A stretch of 64,000 bases of DNA from Streptomyces sp. NBC_00654 (GCF_026341775.1 NZ_JAPEOB010000005.1:62001-126000), one strand, 5' to 3'. Positions 27,311-36,795 are shown, counted from the stretch's first letter. Notes: generated from the sequence alone by a model not told the origin. Numbers and translations are program-made.

Positions 27311-27910
27311 TCAGTCGAGAGCGACGTCGTCAGCCGGCTTGTCCTTGCGCAGGCCCGGCACACGCCGCCTCCCGCCGATGGGCACGACCTCGATCGCCTC
27401 GCTGGGCGCGTTCTCGGGGCTGAAGCGCATGGAGTCCCCCGGAGCGATGTCCAGGCGGCACCCCCAAGGCGCCTTCCCCGGCGTCTTCGACCTGTCGTAC
27501 GCCAGCTCGCAGGCCGCAGCGATCTGCTCGGACCTCAGGCGCTGAGGGTCAGTCAGAACGGCCTCGGCCTCGGTGGCGGTGTCCAGGTCGGTGAAGAACA
27601 GCAGGTCCTCATTGACATCGGCCAGATGGAAGTGCGAACCGATCTGAATGTCGCGGTCACCGACGTTGACCACATAGACAACGGCCTTGCCCTCTTGTGA
27701 GTTGAGCACATGCACCGCGGACGGGTCCCTGACCCACACTCCTCCCACCTTGTACCGGGAGAAGCCATGGGGCCGGCCCGGGTCAAGGGACGAGGGCGGT
27801 ACGGGTTCCGGCTCCTGACAGTGATGGGCCGAGTAGCAGGGGCACGTACCCGGACACGTGACCGACGTGGTCACCAGAGGCTTCGGGGCCAGCGGCTGGA
27901 AGTAGGGCAT
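27311..27910 (-). CDS. ureB: Urease subunit beta with N-terminal extension
   Basis: Product of 199 aa, nearly twice the usual length. The core (VVNVGDRDIQIGSHFHLADV, RLDIAPGDSMRFSPENAPSE, IEVVPIGGRR) is standard UreB, the structural subunit that caps the UreC active-site flap. An N-terminal extension of about 60 residues has a Cys/His cluster (CPGTCPCYSAHHC) that could bind a metal. ATG 27910 has GAGG 8 bases upstream and lies 11 bases after the ureA stop. Confidence 0.9.
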   Translation of the reverse strand: MPYFQPLAPKPLVTTSVTCPGTCPCYSAHHCQEPEPVPPSSLDPGRPHGFSRYKVGGVWVRDPSAVHVLNSQEGKAVVYVVNVGDRDIQIGSHFHLADVNEDLLFFTDLDTATEAEAVLTDPQRLRSEQIAAACELAYDRSKTPGKAPWGCRLDIAPGDSMRFSPENAPSEAIEVVPIGGRRRVPGLRKDKPADDVALD

Positions 27911-27921
27911 GAAACTCGACC

Positions 27922-28308
27922 TCAGCGGATGGGAGCGGACAGCGGGGCGGCCTTCGGTGCGCGGATCGGGTCGTAGAGGGTGACAAGCTTGCGCCCGTCG
28001 GGGAAGGTCGCCTCGACCTGAAGGATGTCGAGCATCTCGGGCACGCCCTCCATGACGTCGTCGGTCGTCAGGACGCTCTCGCCCCGGCCCTGGGTGTCAC
28101 CCTTCCGCTGCTCCAGGGGAACGTCGGCGTCGCTCATCATCTGGTCGACGGTGTAGTTGCCCGCCCGCGCCTCCTCTATGACCCAACAGCTGATGTACGC
28201 CACCGCCTCGGGGTAGTTCAGCTTGACGCCACGCTCCTTGCGATAGCTGGCCAGCATCCCGGCCACGCTCAGCAGCAGCTTCTCCTGCTCTGAGGGAATC
28301 AGGTGCAT
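27922..28308 (-). CDS. ureA: Urease subunit gamma
   Basis: Product of 128 aa, the smallest structural subunit. ATG 28308 follows AGAGGAG with a 5-base spacer and begins [20 protein letters not shown]; longer upstream frames are not coding. Family motifs [35 protein letters not shown] and [18 protein letters not shown] are present, with a short extra C-terminal tail. It is the first gene of the operon ureA-B-C-F-G-D. Confidence 0.93.
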   Translation of the reverse strand: MHLIPSEQEKLLLSVAGMLASYRKERGVKLNYPEAVAYISCWVIEEARAGNYTVDQMMSDADVPLEQRKGDTQGRGESVLTTDDVMEGVPEMLDILQVEATFPDGRKLVTLYDPIRAPKAAPLSAPIR

Positions 28309-29243
28309 CCGTGCTCCTCTGCGGTGGTGAGAGTGCCCCGGCCCCAAGAGGGACAGCGGCACCATGCGTGCGTCCCCGACCCACGCCCGACCGGGCCCAT
28401 CCACCGGGCTCGGCAGGTACGTCCGGTCGGCACATCCCCGCAAACAGGCGCCGCCCTTCGACAAGCACCCTTCGGCGCTGAGTACCGCCGCGTCCCCGGC
28501 AGCCGCCACTTGGACGAGCAGGTGCATCTGCGCGTGTGGACTACGCCTGTGCTTTCCCGGATTCAGGGACGAACATGAGTCGGCAGCGCGATGCGGCTCC
28601 ACCGTTCATCAGCCGAACCATCCCGCGCCGCAGACGATCATCACGCACAAGCCAGCACGCTGCCGCATAACCGCAAAGTCCCCCCCGAACGGATGTCGAT
28701 GCGATCATTTGACCTAATCTGTCGCCCGTCGCAACGGGAATCGTGCCGACGAATGCTGTCACGCAGCCGATGTCATACGAGATCCGAGGCTCACAAGCTC
28801 AAAAGCAACCCACACCACACAGTCGGTCAGACTCCTAACAGGTCTGTTCGCATCACGCACCATCACACCGATGGACGGATTCGGCCCTGAACCGCAGTGG
28901 CCTGTCGACGAAAGTGGCGGCGCCGCGCATGTGTCTCATGAGACACAACAAAGTCTGGAGAACGATGGGCACAGGATGGTGCTGCGCCGTACCGGGGAAG
29001 TGTGGTGCTGTACGCGCGGATCGTCACCAGCCACTGGATGGACCTCGCGACCGCCGGTATGCACGCCCTGGCCCCGGGGACGGTGCTGGACGGCGTTATG
29101 TGACCTGTACGGGTGTCTCAGCCCCAGGGTGTCTCAGGTGGCGTACGTCCGTAGACGAGACGCGCTCGTCGCCGATGGTTCGGGGAGCCGAGGAAGGCAA
29201 TAGGGCCGTGCGGCCGTCGGCACGGCGCGGATAACCCGCGCGA
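28309..29243. other. Long intergenic region upstream of urease operon
   Basis: About 930 bases without an intact gene. The urease promoter should lie in the first few hundred bases. Near 28990-29102 a plus frame reads VVLYARIVTSHWMDLATAGM then HALAPGTVLDGVM, which vaguely resembles part of an ATP-dependent DNA ligase (GTVLDGE motif); this is weak. A palindrome at 28931-28946 and two GGTGTCTCAG strings near 29114 and 29129 are the only other structure seen. Confidence 0.4.
28931..28946. promoter_or_regulatory. 16-bp perfect palindrome
   Basis: GTGTCTCATGAGACAC is fully self-complementary. The half-site GTGTCTCA recurs twice within 200 bp. It could be an operator for a dimeric regulator. No gene starts within 300 bases, so its target is unclear. 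Confidence 0.4.
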
Positions 29244-29645
29244 ATGAAGCGGATTCAGCGAGCGGCCGGCGCGGTCGTCGGCTCAGCGGTGGGCGACGCC
29301 CTGGGCGCCCCCTTCGAGTTCGGCCCCCCGGGAGTGTTCTCCGCGCGGTTTCCCGCGCCCGGTGCTGGTGGCGAGATGTGCGGAGGCGGTGGCTGGGACC
29401 CCGGCGAGGCCACTGACGACACGCAGATGGCCGTCCTGGTCGCGGAGTCCTTGCTGGAGCGGAGCGGACTGGATCTGCCGGACATCTTCGCCCGCTTCCA
29501 GCGTTGGGCGGCATCAGAACCGAAGGACATCGGCTTGCAGACCGAAGACGTCCTGACCAACGGCATGCCCTGGGACCTGGCCGCCGCGATCCATTTCCAG
29601 GTCAACCCGCGCCCTCGCGCCGCAGTACCGTCACCAGCTTCCTGA
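29244..29645 (+). pseudogene. ADP-ribosylglycohydrolase, C-terminally truncated
   Basis: ATG 29244 starts IQRAAGAVVGSAVGDALGAP FEFGPPG, the DraG-family start, followed by GEATDDTQMAVLVAESLLER with the metal-binding TDDT motif and TEDVLTNGMPWDLAAAIHF. These enzymes remove ADP-ribose from proteins and are normally about 300 aa. Here homology ends at about residue 115, followed by a short unrelated tail and stop, so the second metal-binding half is missing. Confidence 0.82.
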
Positions 29646-29784
29646 AGGCACGGGGGCTCAGCCTGGTGAACGGGGCTGTCCAGGACGGCTCGGACGCCGT
29701 GATTACACCAGCCACACCAAGATCATCCCACTTGCCGAGGCTGCCCTGTGTCCTCGATCCTGTGCTCGGCAAGCAGGAGGGCAC

Positions 29785-30168
29785 ATGGGACTGGTTCTTT
29801 TCCCGGGCGACGGGGACAACAGCAGTCTGGATGTCTCCTGGTCCTACAGCGGCTTTGCCGCGTTCCGGCGGCGTCTGGCCGAGACCGAGGGGATCGTCCT
29901 CTCCGAGATGTGGGGCTTCGGCGGCGAGCGCCCGTGGAGCGAGGCGTCCACCGCTCTGGAGTCACTCCTCGATCATCCGGATGACGGCGGTGACGACCTC
30001 TCGCCTTCCAAGTGCGCGTCGATTCTGGTCCGGCTGGAGGCGATCACCAATCAGTGGGCACGGGAGGGCGGCGACCAGCTCCTCCAGCAGCACATCAAGG
30101 ACGCCCGCCAGCTGGCGAGTGTCCTGCGGCTCTGTATCGACAAGAACGTCCCGCTGGTCTTCCTCTGA
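29785..30168 (+). CDS. Conserved Streptomyces protein of unknown function
   Basis: Product of 127 aa with an excellent AGGAGGG site 3 bases before ATG 29785. It reads MGLVLFPGDGDNSSLDVSWS, SGFAAFRRRLAETEGIVLSE and ends LRLCIDKNVPLVFL. I associate this pattern with a small conserved actinomycete family, possibly an immunity-like or regulatory protein, but no function is known. It appears intact among pseudogenes. Confidence 0.75.
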   Translation: MGLVLFPGDGDNSSLDVSWSYSGFAAFRRRLAETEGIVLSEMWGFGGERPWSEASTALESLLDHPDDGGDDLSPSKCASILVRLEAITNQWAREGGDQLLQQHIKDARQLASVLRLCIDKNVPLVFL

Positions 30169-30411
30169 AGCCCACCACCACGGAACCCACTTACGGGACA
30201 ACCCTTACCCGGACCGAAAGCGCATGCGAGCAACTCCGCGAGGACCTCGCGCTGCTCCTGGGCGGGCTTGTCCCACCGGGGCCTGGTGGTGGAGACTCAC
30301 ATGCCCAGCTGGACCGGCGTCCCGTCCGGCAACTCCGCGCTCGGCCGCCGTCGCCCGGGGTTTTGCGTTCGGATCAGGCACTACGAGGCCTCGGACGTTG
30401 TGAGAGGGAGA

Positions 30412-31713
30412 TCAAGGAATCTCTTCGAGCAGTCGGATGAGCGCCTGCAGTTGAGGGGTCAGTTCGTCCTCGTCCAGCCCGTCCGGCATGGGTGGCCTTT
30501 CCGGTGCCTTTCCGAACGTGGGCGTCGTGTTGGCGGCCCGCCAGGCGATGGCCGGCGCGCGGACGTCGCCGCCGGCCAGGTCGTCACGCAGGGGGAGGAG
30601 TTCCTCCAGCCAGGGACGTGGGTCGTAGTACAGGTAGGAGAGCTCGCCGTCTTCCTCCCCACGGTGGAGCTCCAGCACCAGGTCGTCGTCGACGATGGTG
30701 CTCCTGACGCCGGGTCTGTCTTGGTAGGGGGCTATCCGGTTCGAGAGCGTGGCCGGGAGCCGCAGCCACAGAGTGCGTGATCCCTCCTGGCTGAAGTGGA
30801 GGCCGGCGTCGAAGTACTGGGAGACGATCTTGCCCGCAGCCCCGAAGGCCGGGTGTTCGGTGGGGTCGGACCACTGGTCGAGCACGAGGGAATCGGAGGT
30901 GACGTCAGCCCAGGGCAGCTTCGCACGCAGTTCGAGCATCTGATGCTCGGTGAGGTGGCGCCCCAGGGTCCGAAACTCGTAGTACCAATGCCTGATCCCC
31001 CGACCGCGCTGCCTCTCGCTCGGGACCTTGTCCAGCCGGGGCTGGGGGACTTTCCAGCGAATCTCCTCGCGGTACCGCGACCAGGCCATGAAGGCCCGGA
31101 CGACAGCTCTCTCGTCGGTGCCGCTGCCCGGTCCGATGCCACACCCGAGGTCTCGCTTCGCCCGTTCACGGCCATCCACGTCATCGCCGTAGGCCCCTTC
31201 CAGGTACCAGCCCAGAAAAGCCGTGCGCCGCGCAGCCTGCTGCTCGTCGCCGGCCCGCCCGATCTGGGCGCGGACCGCCTTCACCAGCTCGGCACCATCG
31301 GAATGCTCGCACCGCATCCGCGCAAGCTGCACGCGGAACAGCTGCACGAGCACGCCGATGTCCCGATCGGCCTCACATCGGGCCTGATAGCTGTCCGCAG
31401 GGCCGGCCAGCCGCACCAGCACCGCAGCCGTCAGATCGCTCAGCACCCGAATGCAGGATGCCGAACACAGCACAACCTCGTACAGCTTCAGCCCCTCGCC
31501 CGCCCCGTCGCCGCAACCCCCACGCTCCAGAAACAACAGCACGCCCGCCCGCTCATCCAGCCACAACCGATGCCGGACCCCCCTGTGCGCCGCATACGCC
31601 TCAGTAATCCTGTCCAACTCTCGCGCACCAGGGCGATCACCCCGCACACGCTGCACCAGAACCTCAACGTCAACAGCCATCACCCTCGCGATGAGCCGCT
31701 GCTCCTTGCCCAT
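30412..31713 (-). CDS. Unknown 433-aa protein
   Basis: Codon use and length support a real gene. ATG 31713 lies after GGGGGGCG. The N-terminal third is Arg-rich and helical (MGKEQRLIARVMAVDVEVLV); the middle has GWYLEGAYGDDVDG and YREEIRWKVPQPRLD; the C-terminal part (DDDLVLELHRGEEDGELSYL, YYDPRPWLEELLP) is acidic. No transmembrane segment, nucleotide-binding loop or known domain is recognised. It is the only gene on this strand for several kb. Confidence 0.65.
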   Translation of the reverse strand: MGKEQRLIARVMAVDVEVLVQRVRGDRPGARELDRITEAYAAHRGVRHRLWLDERAGVLLFLERGGCGDGAGEGLKLYEVVLCSASCIRVLSDLTAAVLVRLAGPADSYQARCEADRDIGVLVQLFRVQLARMRCEHSDGAELVKAVRAQIGRAGDEQQAARRTAFLGWYLEGAYGDDVDGRERAKRDLGCGIGPGSGTDERAVVRAFMAWSRYREEIRWKVPQPRLDKVPSERQRGRGIRHWYYEFRTLGRHLTEHQMLELRAKLPWADVTSDSLVLDQWSDPTEHPAFGAAGKIVSQYFDAGLHFSQEGSRTLWLRLPATLSNRIAPYQDRPGVRSTIVDDDLVLELHRGEEDGELSYLYYDPRPWLEELLPLRDDLAGGDVRAPAIAWRAANTTPTFGKAPERPPMPDGLDEDELTPQLQALIRLLEEIP

Positions 31714-32027
31714 GGGTTCGCCCCCCCGTCCAGCGTATGAGAGATCACTATCGTGCCAACTCGCCTGGAGCCCTGCGGCACATCAGCAGAGTTCCTCGGG
31801 CCGGTGGGAAGGGGAAGCGGTCCGCGTCCTGGACCTCAACGCCCGACACGTGCGCCCGGACTATCCCCCGCCATCCTCCGGTGGTGGGGGATTCTCCGTC
31901 TCCGGCGGACAGGCCGCGGGGCGGGGGTGGCCGTGTACGGCGTCGTCCGCCGCTGTACGTCACCGGGCTGACGTCCAGCGGCGAGCACCAGGAACACGGC
32001 GCCGTTCATGAGTTCCGGCAGCAGAAG
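31714..32027. other. Intergenic region with hairpin
   Basis: About 310 bases between a divergent gene pair. A GC-rich hairpin near 31864-31892 (TCCCCCGCC ... GGTGGTGGGGGA) is the only clear structure. It may be a terminator or an element end connected with the degraded integrase that follows. Confidence 0.4.
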
Positions 32028-32967
32028 ACCTCAGGCGTGCGCATAGAGGAGGTCCTGGAACTCACCCATCTCAGCATCCGGCAGTATCAACGGCCCAACG
32101 GCGAGGTCATCGTCCTGCTCGTCGTTGCTCCCTCCAAGAGCGACCGGGAACGCGTCATCCCCATGTCCGCCGAGCTGTCCGCCGTCATCGGGGCCGTTGT
32201 CCGCCGACACCGGCGGCCAGACCATCCCGCTGCTGCCTCGTTACGATCCGAAGGAACGTCAGAGCAGCGCGCCCATGCCGTTCTTGTTCCAACGCAAGAT
32301 CGGTACCAAGCACGAGGTCATGTCGGACACCACCGTGGTGAACATGCTGAAGCGCCACTGCGTCGAGCTCGCCGAACAGCACCCCGGCTTCCTTGCGACC
32401 AGCTTCACCCCGCACGATTTTCGCCGACTCCTCGCCACGGAGCTGGTCAACAGCGGGCTCCCGATCCACATCGGAGCAGCCCCACTCGGACATTTGAACC
32501 TTCAAACAACTCGTGGTTACGTCGCCGTGTTCAACGAGGACGTCGTCCGGCACTACCAGGGATTTCTCGACCGGCGCCGCCAGGCCAGGCCAGCCGACGA
32601 GTACCGGCCGGTCACCGAACCCGAATGGCTCGGCTTCGAGGAGCACTTCGACCAGCGCAAAGTCGAGCTGGGAGGATGCGCACGCCCCTACTCGACACCT
32701 TGCCAGCACGAGCACGCCTGTCTGAGATGTCCCATGATCAACATCAATCCGAAGATGCTGCCCCGCCTCGACGAGATCGAAGTCGACCTTCTGGCCCGCC
32801 GGGCCCGGGCCGAGGCAGAGGGGTGGCTCGGTGAGATCGAAGGGATCGACCTCACCCTGTCCTTCCTGCGCCAGAAGCGGGACCAGACCCGTCGACTCGC
32901 CAGGGTCGCGCCGGTCGACCTCGGCATACCCGGCATCGCACCGCGATCAGCGGCCAGGCGACAATGA
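32028..32967 (+). pseudogene. Tyrosine recombinase, 5'-truncated and frameshifted
   Basis: Homology starts at GVRIEEVLELTHLSIRQYQR with the first catalytic Arg, continues APSKSDRERVIPMSAELSAV, and shifts frame near 32205. The second frame has FTPHDFRRLLATELVNSGLP with the catalytic Arg, then PLGHLNLQTTRGYVAVFNED with His and a Tyr. The C-terminal CQHEHACLRCPMININPKML is typical of large actinobacterial integrases of the type often found in groups of three. The N-terminal core-binding domain is absent. Confidence 0.82.
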
Positions 32968-32971
32968 GGGG

Positions 32972-33454
32972 ATGTATTGCCTGCAGGCGGTCATCGCCAC
33001 CGAATCCGTGCTCCGCGAGTTGGCCGGCTCCACCACAGAGGCGCGCATCGTTCCTCTCGGCCAGGATCTCTGGCTCTTGCCGATGACCGACGCGCTGTTC
33101 GATGCGGTCACGGTCGCCGAAGCACCCGAACTCGACGGGTTCTGGAAGGCTCCAGCGGGCTTCGATCGCCTGCTCAGCGCGTGCTCGAAGGCAGGTCCGG
33201 TGGCCTACGTCGAAGCCGACTACTTTGGCGGGGTAGGGACCCAGAACGCTCTCACCTGGGATGCAGGGAAGATAGTCCTTGGACCATTGCGCCTGGCCGA
33301 AGGGGAGTCAGCGTCGACGGCCGGCACGCCGATCTCCCAGGCGCTTCGGCGACTCGGCGCCGCCAAGGGCAATCACGTCGACGAGTTCGCCGCGGTCGGA
33401 CTCAGCCGCCACCGCGACACGGACGACTGGCTCCCGCCTGGTGAGGCTTCGTGA
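32972..33454 (+). CDS. Conserved unknown protein (160 aa)
   Basis: ATG 32972 follows AATGAGGGG. The product reads MYCLQAVIATESVLRELAGS, IVPLGQDLWLLPMTDALFDA and GPVAYVEADYFGGVGTQNAL, a pattern seen in small cytoplasmic actinomycete proteins of unknown function that often lie near toxin or integrase genes. No signal peptide or catalytic motif is evident. The gene seems intact. Confidence 0.7.
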   Translation: MYCLQAVIATESVLRELAGSTTEARIVPLGQDLWLLPMTDALFDAVTVAEAPELDGFWKAPAGFDRLLSACSKAGPVAYVEADYFGGVGTQNALTWDAGKIVLGPLRLAEGESASTAGTPISQALRRLGAAKGNHVDEFAAVGLSRHRDTDDWLPPGEAS

Positions 33455-33657
33455 AAATGGTTCTGCCCGCAATGGTCACGCACCGGCCTTCGGCACTCTG
33501 TGAGACCAGCAGGTCCTGCGACCAAGTGGGATGAGCTGCAGCCCGATGAAGCCGCCATGTCTCGGCATGCCCACTACCCGTCAAGCGATCGGGTGAGGGA
33601 CTTCGACCGTGCGGAAATTCCCCGACCCCGCAGCGGCAGCTGCGACACAATCGCCGG

Positions 33658-34779
33658 ATGATCGGCAACAAGACCACTCACCGCACGGTGGACGGCGTTC
33701 GCATACCTGGCACCTGGCGCCACGCCTTCATCCGCAACGGCGGCACGCACTTCCTCACCGACCTGTTCATCTACGCCGACGGGCTCATCGACTGCTGGGA
33801 ACTGGTCACCCTCGAGGAGTTCCAGGACAAGCTCCGCAGCGGCTGGGTTGCCACCACCCTGCCGGACGGCGCCAAGGCATCCGCGTTCGAACTGGCCAGC
33901 TGGACCTTCAGCGAGCCCCACAGCTACCTCACCCCCGACCTGCTGGTCGCCGAGATTCGAGACACCATCGACCAGCTCAACGGGCGCCCGGATTCGACGG
34001 GCCGATGCCTCGCCGCCGTCGACACCTTCCTCGCCGACCGGACCGAGGAGAACCGCACCGCGGCCCGCAACGCCTTCCTGGCCATCCCGCTCTCGCAGCG
34101 CCGTTACGCACTGGGGGACATGGACAGCAAAGACTGGCCGCTGCGGGTGCTGGTGGCGGGACCCGGCGAGGAGACGTACATCCCGGCCGAGGGGCCGATC
34201 ATGCAGGAGGACTACGACAGGGCCGTCGCCTACTTTGAGGAACGGGCGCGATGGGCCGCTGAACGGGCCACGCGCGTCCCGGCGGACGGACCAGTGACCT
34301 CCTTCGCCCCGGCGATCAAGCTGTATCACACGTATCCGAGCAAACCGGTCGATGCCCCGGGATTCCGGGGCCTGCGCAACGGCTACCCGGCCCCGATCGT
34401 CGTCGGCGAGGTCAGCTACCCATCTGCCGCCCACGCCTACTGGGCGCTGTCAGTCGCTGATCCCGAGGTCCGGACCGCGATCGCCACGGCAGAGACCCAT
34501 GCCGCCGCACGCAAGGCCGCGACCGCGGCAGCACAGCGTGAGGGCTGGCAGCACGCCCGCACCGCGGTGATGGCGGCCCTACTGCGCGCGAAGTACGACC
34601 AGCACCCCGACCTGGCCGAGATCCTGCTGACCACGAACGACGCCACCGTGATCTACGACGACGCCGACTCGGGCTTCTGGGGGGACAACGCCGGACGCGG
34701 CCGCAACTGGGCAGGCCGCCTCCTAGAACTCGTCCGCTCGGAGCTGCAGGCACAGCGGGCCGGAATCGCAGGGCTGTGA
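33658..34779 (+). CDS. NADAR-domain protein
   Basis: Product of 373 aa. The N-terminal 200 residues (HAFIRNGGTHFLTDLFIYAD, GLIDCWELVTLEEFQDKL) form an associated domain of the DUF7638 kind. The C-terminal 150 residues are NADAR (YbiA-like): SYPSAAHAYWALSVADPEVR with the Glu/Asp-rich pocket, then LLTTNDATVIYDDADSGFWG and RNWAGRLLELVRSEL. NADAR enzymes cleave N-glycosidic bonds in ADP-ribose or riboflavin-pathway products and can reverse ADP-ribosylation, some in phage defence. The role here is inferred from the domain only. Confidence 0.82.
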   Translation: MIGNKTTHRTVDGVRIPGTWRHAFIRNGGTHFLTDLFIYADGLIDCWELVTLEEFQDKLRSGWVATTLPDGAKASAFELASWTFSEPHSYLTPDLLVAEIRDTIDQLNGRPDSTGRCLAAVDTFLADRTEENRTAARNAFLAIPLSQRRYALGDMDSKDWPLRVLVAGPGEETYIPAEGPIMQEDYDRAVAYFEERARWAAERATRVPADGPVTSFAPAIKLYHTYPSKPVDAPGFRGLRNGYPAPIVVGEVSYPSAAHAYWALSVADPEVRTAIATAETHAAARKAATAAAQREGWQHARTAVMAALLRAKYDQHPDLAEILLTTNDATVIYDDADSGFWGDNAGRGRNWAGRLLELVRSELQAQRAGIAGL

Positions 34780-34847
34780 CGGGCCGCCCGCCGCTCGAAT
34801 CCGAGCTGCGACTGCTCGATGCGGAGCGACCACTTCGTCGCTGACCC

Positions 34848-34875
34848 GTGGTTGATGGAGCGCTCCATCAACCAC
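34848..34875. repeat. 28-bp perfect palindrome
   Basis: The 28 bases starting GTGGTTGATGGAGC are fully self-complementary with no spacer, 68 bases after the NADAR gene stop and just before the IS5 element. A cruciform, a strong terminator stem or a dimeric protein site are possible; there is no T-run. Confidence 0.6.
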
Positions 34876-34894
34876 CAGCTCCCGCTTGACTTAG

Positions 34895-35873
34895 AGCGAC
34901 CGGCAAATGGTGGGCGGGGCTGCCCAGCCGGGCCCGAACGCAAGGCAGGCACGAGCCTGAGTGATCATGGAGTTCTTGACGCTCAGTGATCACCCGGAGG
35001 GCTCGTGCCTGCGGTCCCATCATGCCTTTTGGAACCCCTGTGGGACCAATTCGCCGCTCTGCTGCCCGTGCGGAACGAATACGCCGAGAGCCATCCGCTG
35101 GGTTGTCACCGGCGACGGGTTCCAGACCGGACCGTCTTCAAGTACATCGTGCTCGCGCTGGTCCACGGCTCCGGCTACGAGCGGATCGCTGGCGCCGGAT
35201 GCTCCGACCGAACGATCCGACGCCGCGTCAAACAGTGGGCTGAACTGGGGATATCCGAGAAGGTCCATGCCCTCGCACTCGAGGCCTACGACCGCATGAT
35301 CGGCCTCGGGCTGAGCGAGATCTCGGTGGACGGCTGCATCACCAAGGCCCCGTCCGGCGGTGACAAGGCCGGGCGGTCACCGGTGGACCGGGGCAAGCAG
35401 GGGCTGAAACGCTCCGTCGCCTCCGATGCCTGTGGTGTCCCGCTCGGGATCGTCTCCGACGGGGCCAACCGGCACGATTCACCCTTGCTCGGCCCCACCC
35501 TGGACGCGGCGCAGGCGCAGGTCGGCGCGATGCCGGAGACCGTCAACGTCAACCTCGACCGCGGCTACGACAGCGCCAAGTCCCGTTTACTGATAGCCGA
35601 GTTGGGTTTCACGGCCGAGATCGCCCGCAAGGGAGTGCCCGCCCCGATCCAAGCCGGCAAGCGCTGGGTGGTCGAGCGCACCCACTCGTGGATGAACGAC
35701 TACGGCAAGCTCCGGCGCTGCACCGAGAGGAGCGGCGAGGTCGTGGACTTCTACCTCTACCTCGCCGCCACTCTCGTCACGCTCCGCATGCTCATCCGAC
35801 GCTCGACGAGCCGCTACCGCTGGGACGGCCGCCCCACCACCCGACGCCTCAAGTGATCCATTTGCCGGTCGGT
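34895..35873 (+). mobile_element. Complete IS5-family element
   Basis: The terminal inverted repeats are AGCGACCGGCAAATGG at the left and CCATTTGCCGGTCGGT at the right (15 of 16 match). The flanks are CTTAG at both sides (34890-34894 and 35874-35878), the CTNAG-type target duplication of this group. The element is 979 bp with one transposase gene. On the right it abuts a broken ISAs1 transposase gene, so it may have inserted into that element. Confidence 0.88.
35005..35856 (+). CDS. IS5-family transposase
   Basis: DDE transposase of 283 aa. It begins MPAVPSCLLEPLWDQFAALL, has a helix-turn-helix region YERIAGAGCSDRTIRRRVKQ, and the catalytic Asp residues in SVDGCITKAPSGG and NLDRGYDSAKSR with the Glu in VVERTHSWMNDYGKLRR, the Y-(2)-R-(3)-E-(6)-K signature region. 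It fills almost the entire element and looks intact. Confidence 0.93.
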   Translation: MPAVPSCLLEPLWDQFAALLPVRNEYAESHPLGCHRRRVPDRTVFKYIVLALVHGSGYERIAGAGCSDRTIRRRVKQWAELGISEKVHALALEAYDRMIGLGLSEISVDGCITKAPSGGDKAGRSPVDRGKQGLKRSVASDACGVPLGIVSDGANRHDSPLLGPTLDAAQAQVGAMPETVNVNLDRGYDSAKSRLLIAELGFTAEIARKGVPAPIQAGKRWVVERTHSWMNDYGKLRRCTERSGEVVDFYLYLAATLVTLRMLIRRSTSRYRWDGRPTTRRLK

Positions 35874-35878
35874 CTTAG

Positions 35879-36290
35879 CGCTGGGCGATCACGGTCTGGC
35901 AGGCGTGCAGTGCGGCGGCGAGCAGGTGGACGGCTTCGCCGTCGGTGCGGGACCCGCGCACGGTCTTGCCGTCGACGGCCAGGCCGACCAGCGTGTCACC
36001 GGGTTCGTCGACCCGGTCGGCGGCGTATCGGGCGAGCCAGGCGCCCGCTGCGTCGTCCAGGGCGTCGCCGTCCAGGCGGGCGAGGAGTCGTTCCAGCGTG
36101 GAGGAGTTCGGTGTGCTGGAGGTCAGTCCGAGTCGTGTCCCCAGGTCGGTGTCGGTATCAGCGGCGAAGCGGGCGATGGCGGCCAGGGACGTGGCTCCGC
36201 CGAGGACGGCGACCAGGCACAACGCGAGCAGGGAGCCCAGGCGGTAGCAGCGGCCTCGAACTCGGCGAGGATGGCACGCGAACGCGACCC
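35879..36290 (-). pseudogene. ISAs1-family transposase N-terminal fragment
   Basis: Reads RGRCYRLGSLLALCLVAVLG, then GATSLAAIARFAADTDTDLG and VDEPGDTLVGLAVDGKTVRG with the first catalytic Asp of ISAs1 transposases. The gene stops at HACQTVIAQR, where the IS5 element begins. The rest of the ISAs1 gene was not found on the other side of IS5, so the insertion was accompanied or followed by a deletion. Confidence 0.8.
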
Positions 36291-36795
36291 CTGTTCGTGA
36301 TCAAAGGCTTCGACCACCTTGATCATCAGGGGTCGCGTCTCTCGTTGCCGAACCGGGCGAATCGCCCCGCTGCCGGCGTCGGATGTGGCCGTGGATGTGA
36401 AGCGCCGGGCACCGAGAGATCATCAGCTTCACCTCTGGGCCGCAGCGCAATAGAAGGCAGCACGCCTCCACGTAGGTGACGTCCTCCTAACAGGCCACAA
36501 CACGGCGCGAACGCTGCGTAGTTCGTAGGTATCTCTCTCGACGTGTCTGCAAGGTGGCCTCAGTTGACCTGCTTCCTCGGATGCGAAGATGCGCTCGGCG
36601 CTCGGCGCCCGGGTCTCGGTGGCGCCGTGGGTCCTGGGAAGTTCGTTGATCCCCAGGAATTGAGCTCAGCCTGTGCCGCCGCCCCAGACGTGCCTCACTT
36701 GCCTCACACGACTATCTGTCGACTACCAGGAAGTTCGCTTAACAACCCTAGATATGGGGTGCTCGGTGTTTCTTGCCCGGGCGCCCCGCCGCTGC
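36291..36795. other. Intergenic DNA left of the Tn7-like element
   Basis: About 500 bases without a convincing gene. GGAAGTTCG occurs twice (near 36639 and 36731), and GTTAAGCGAACTTCC-like symmetry is present, but no element end or gene family is recognised. Confidence 0.4.
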
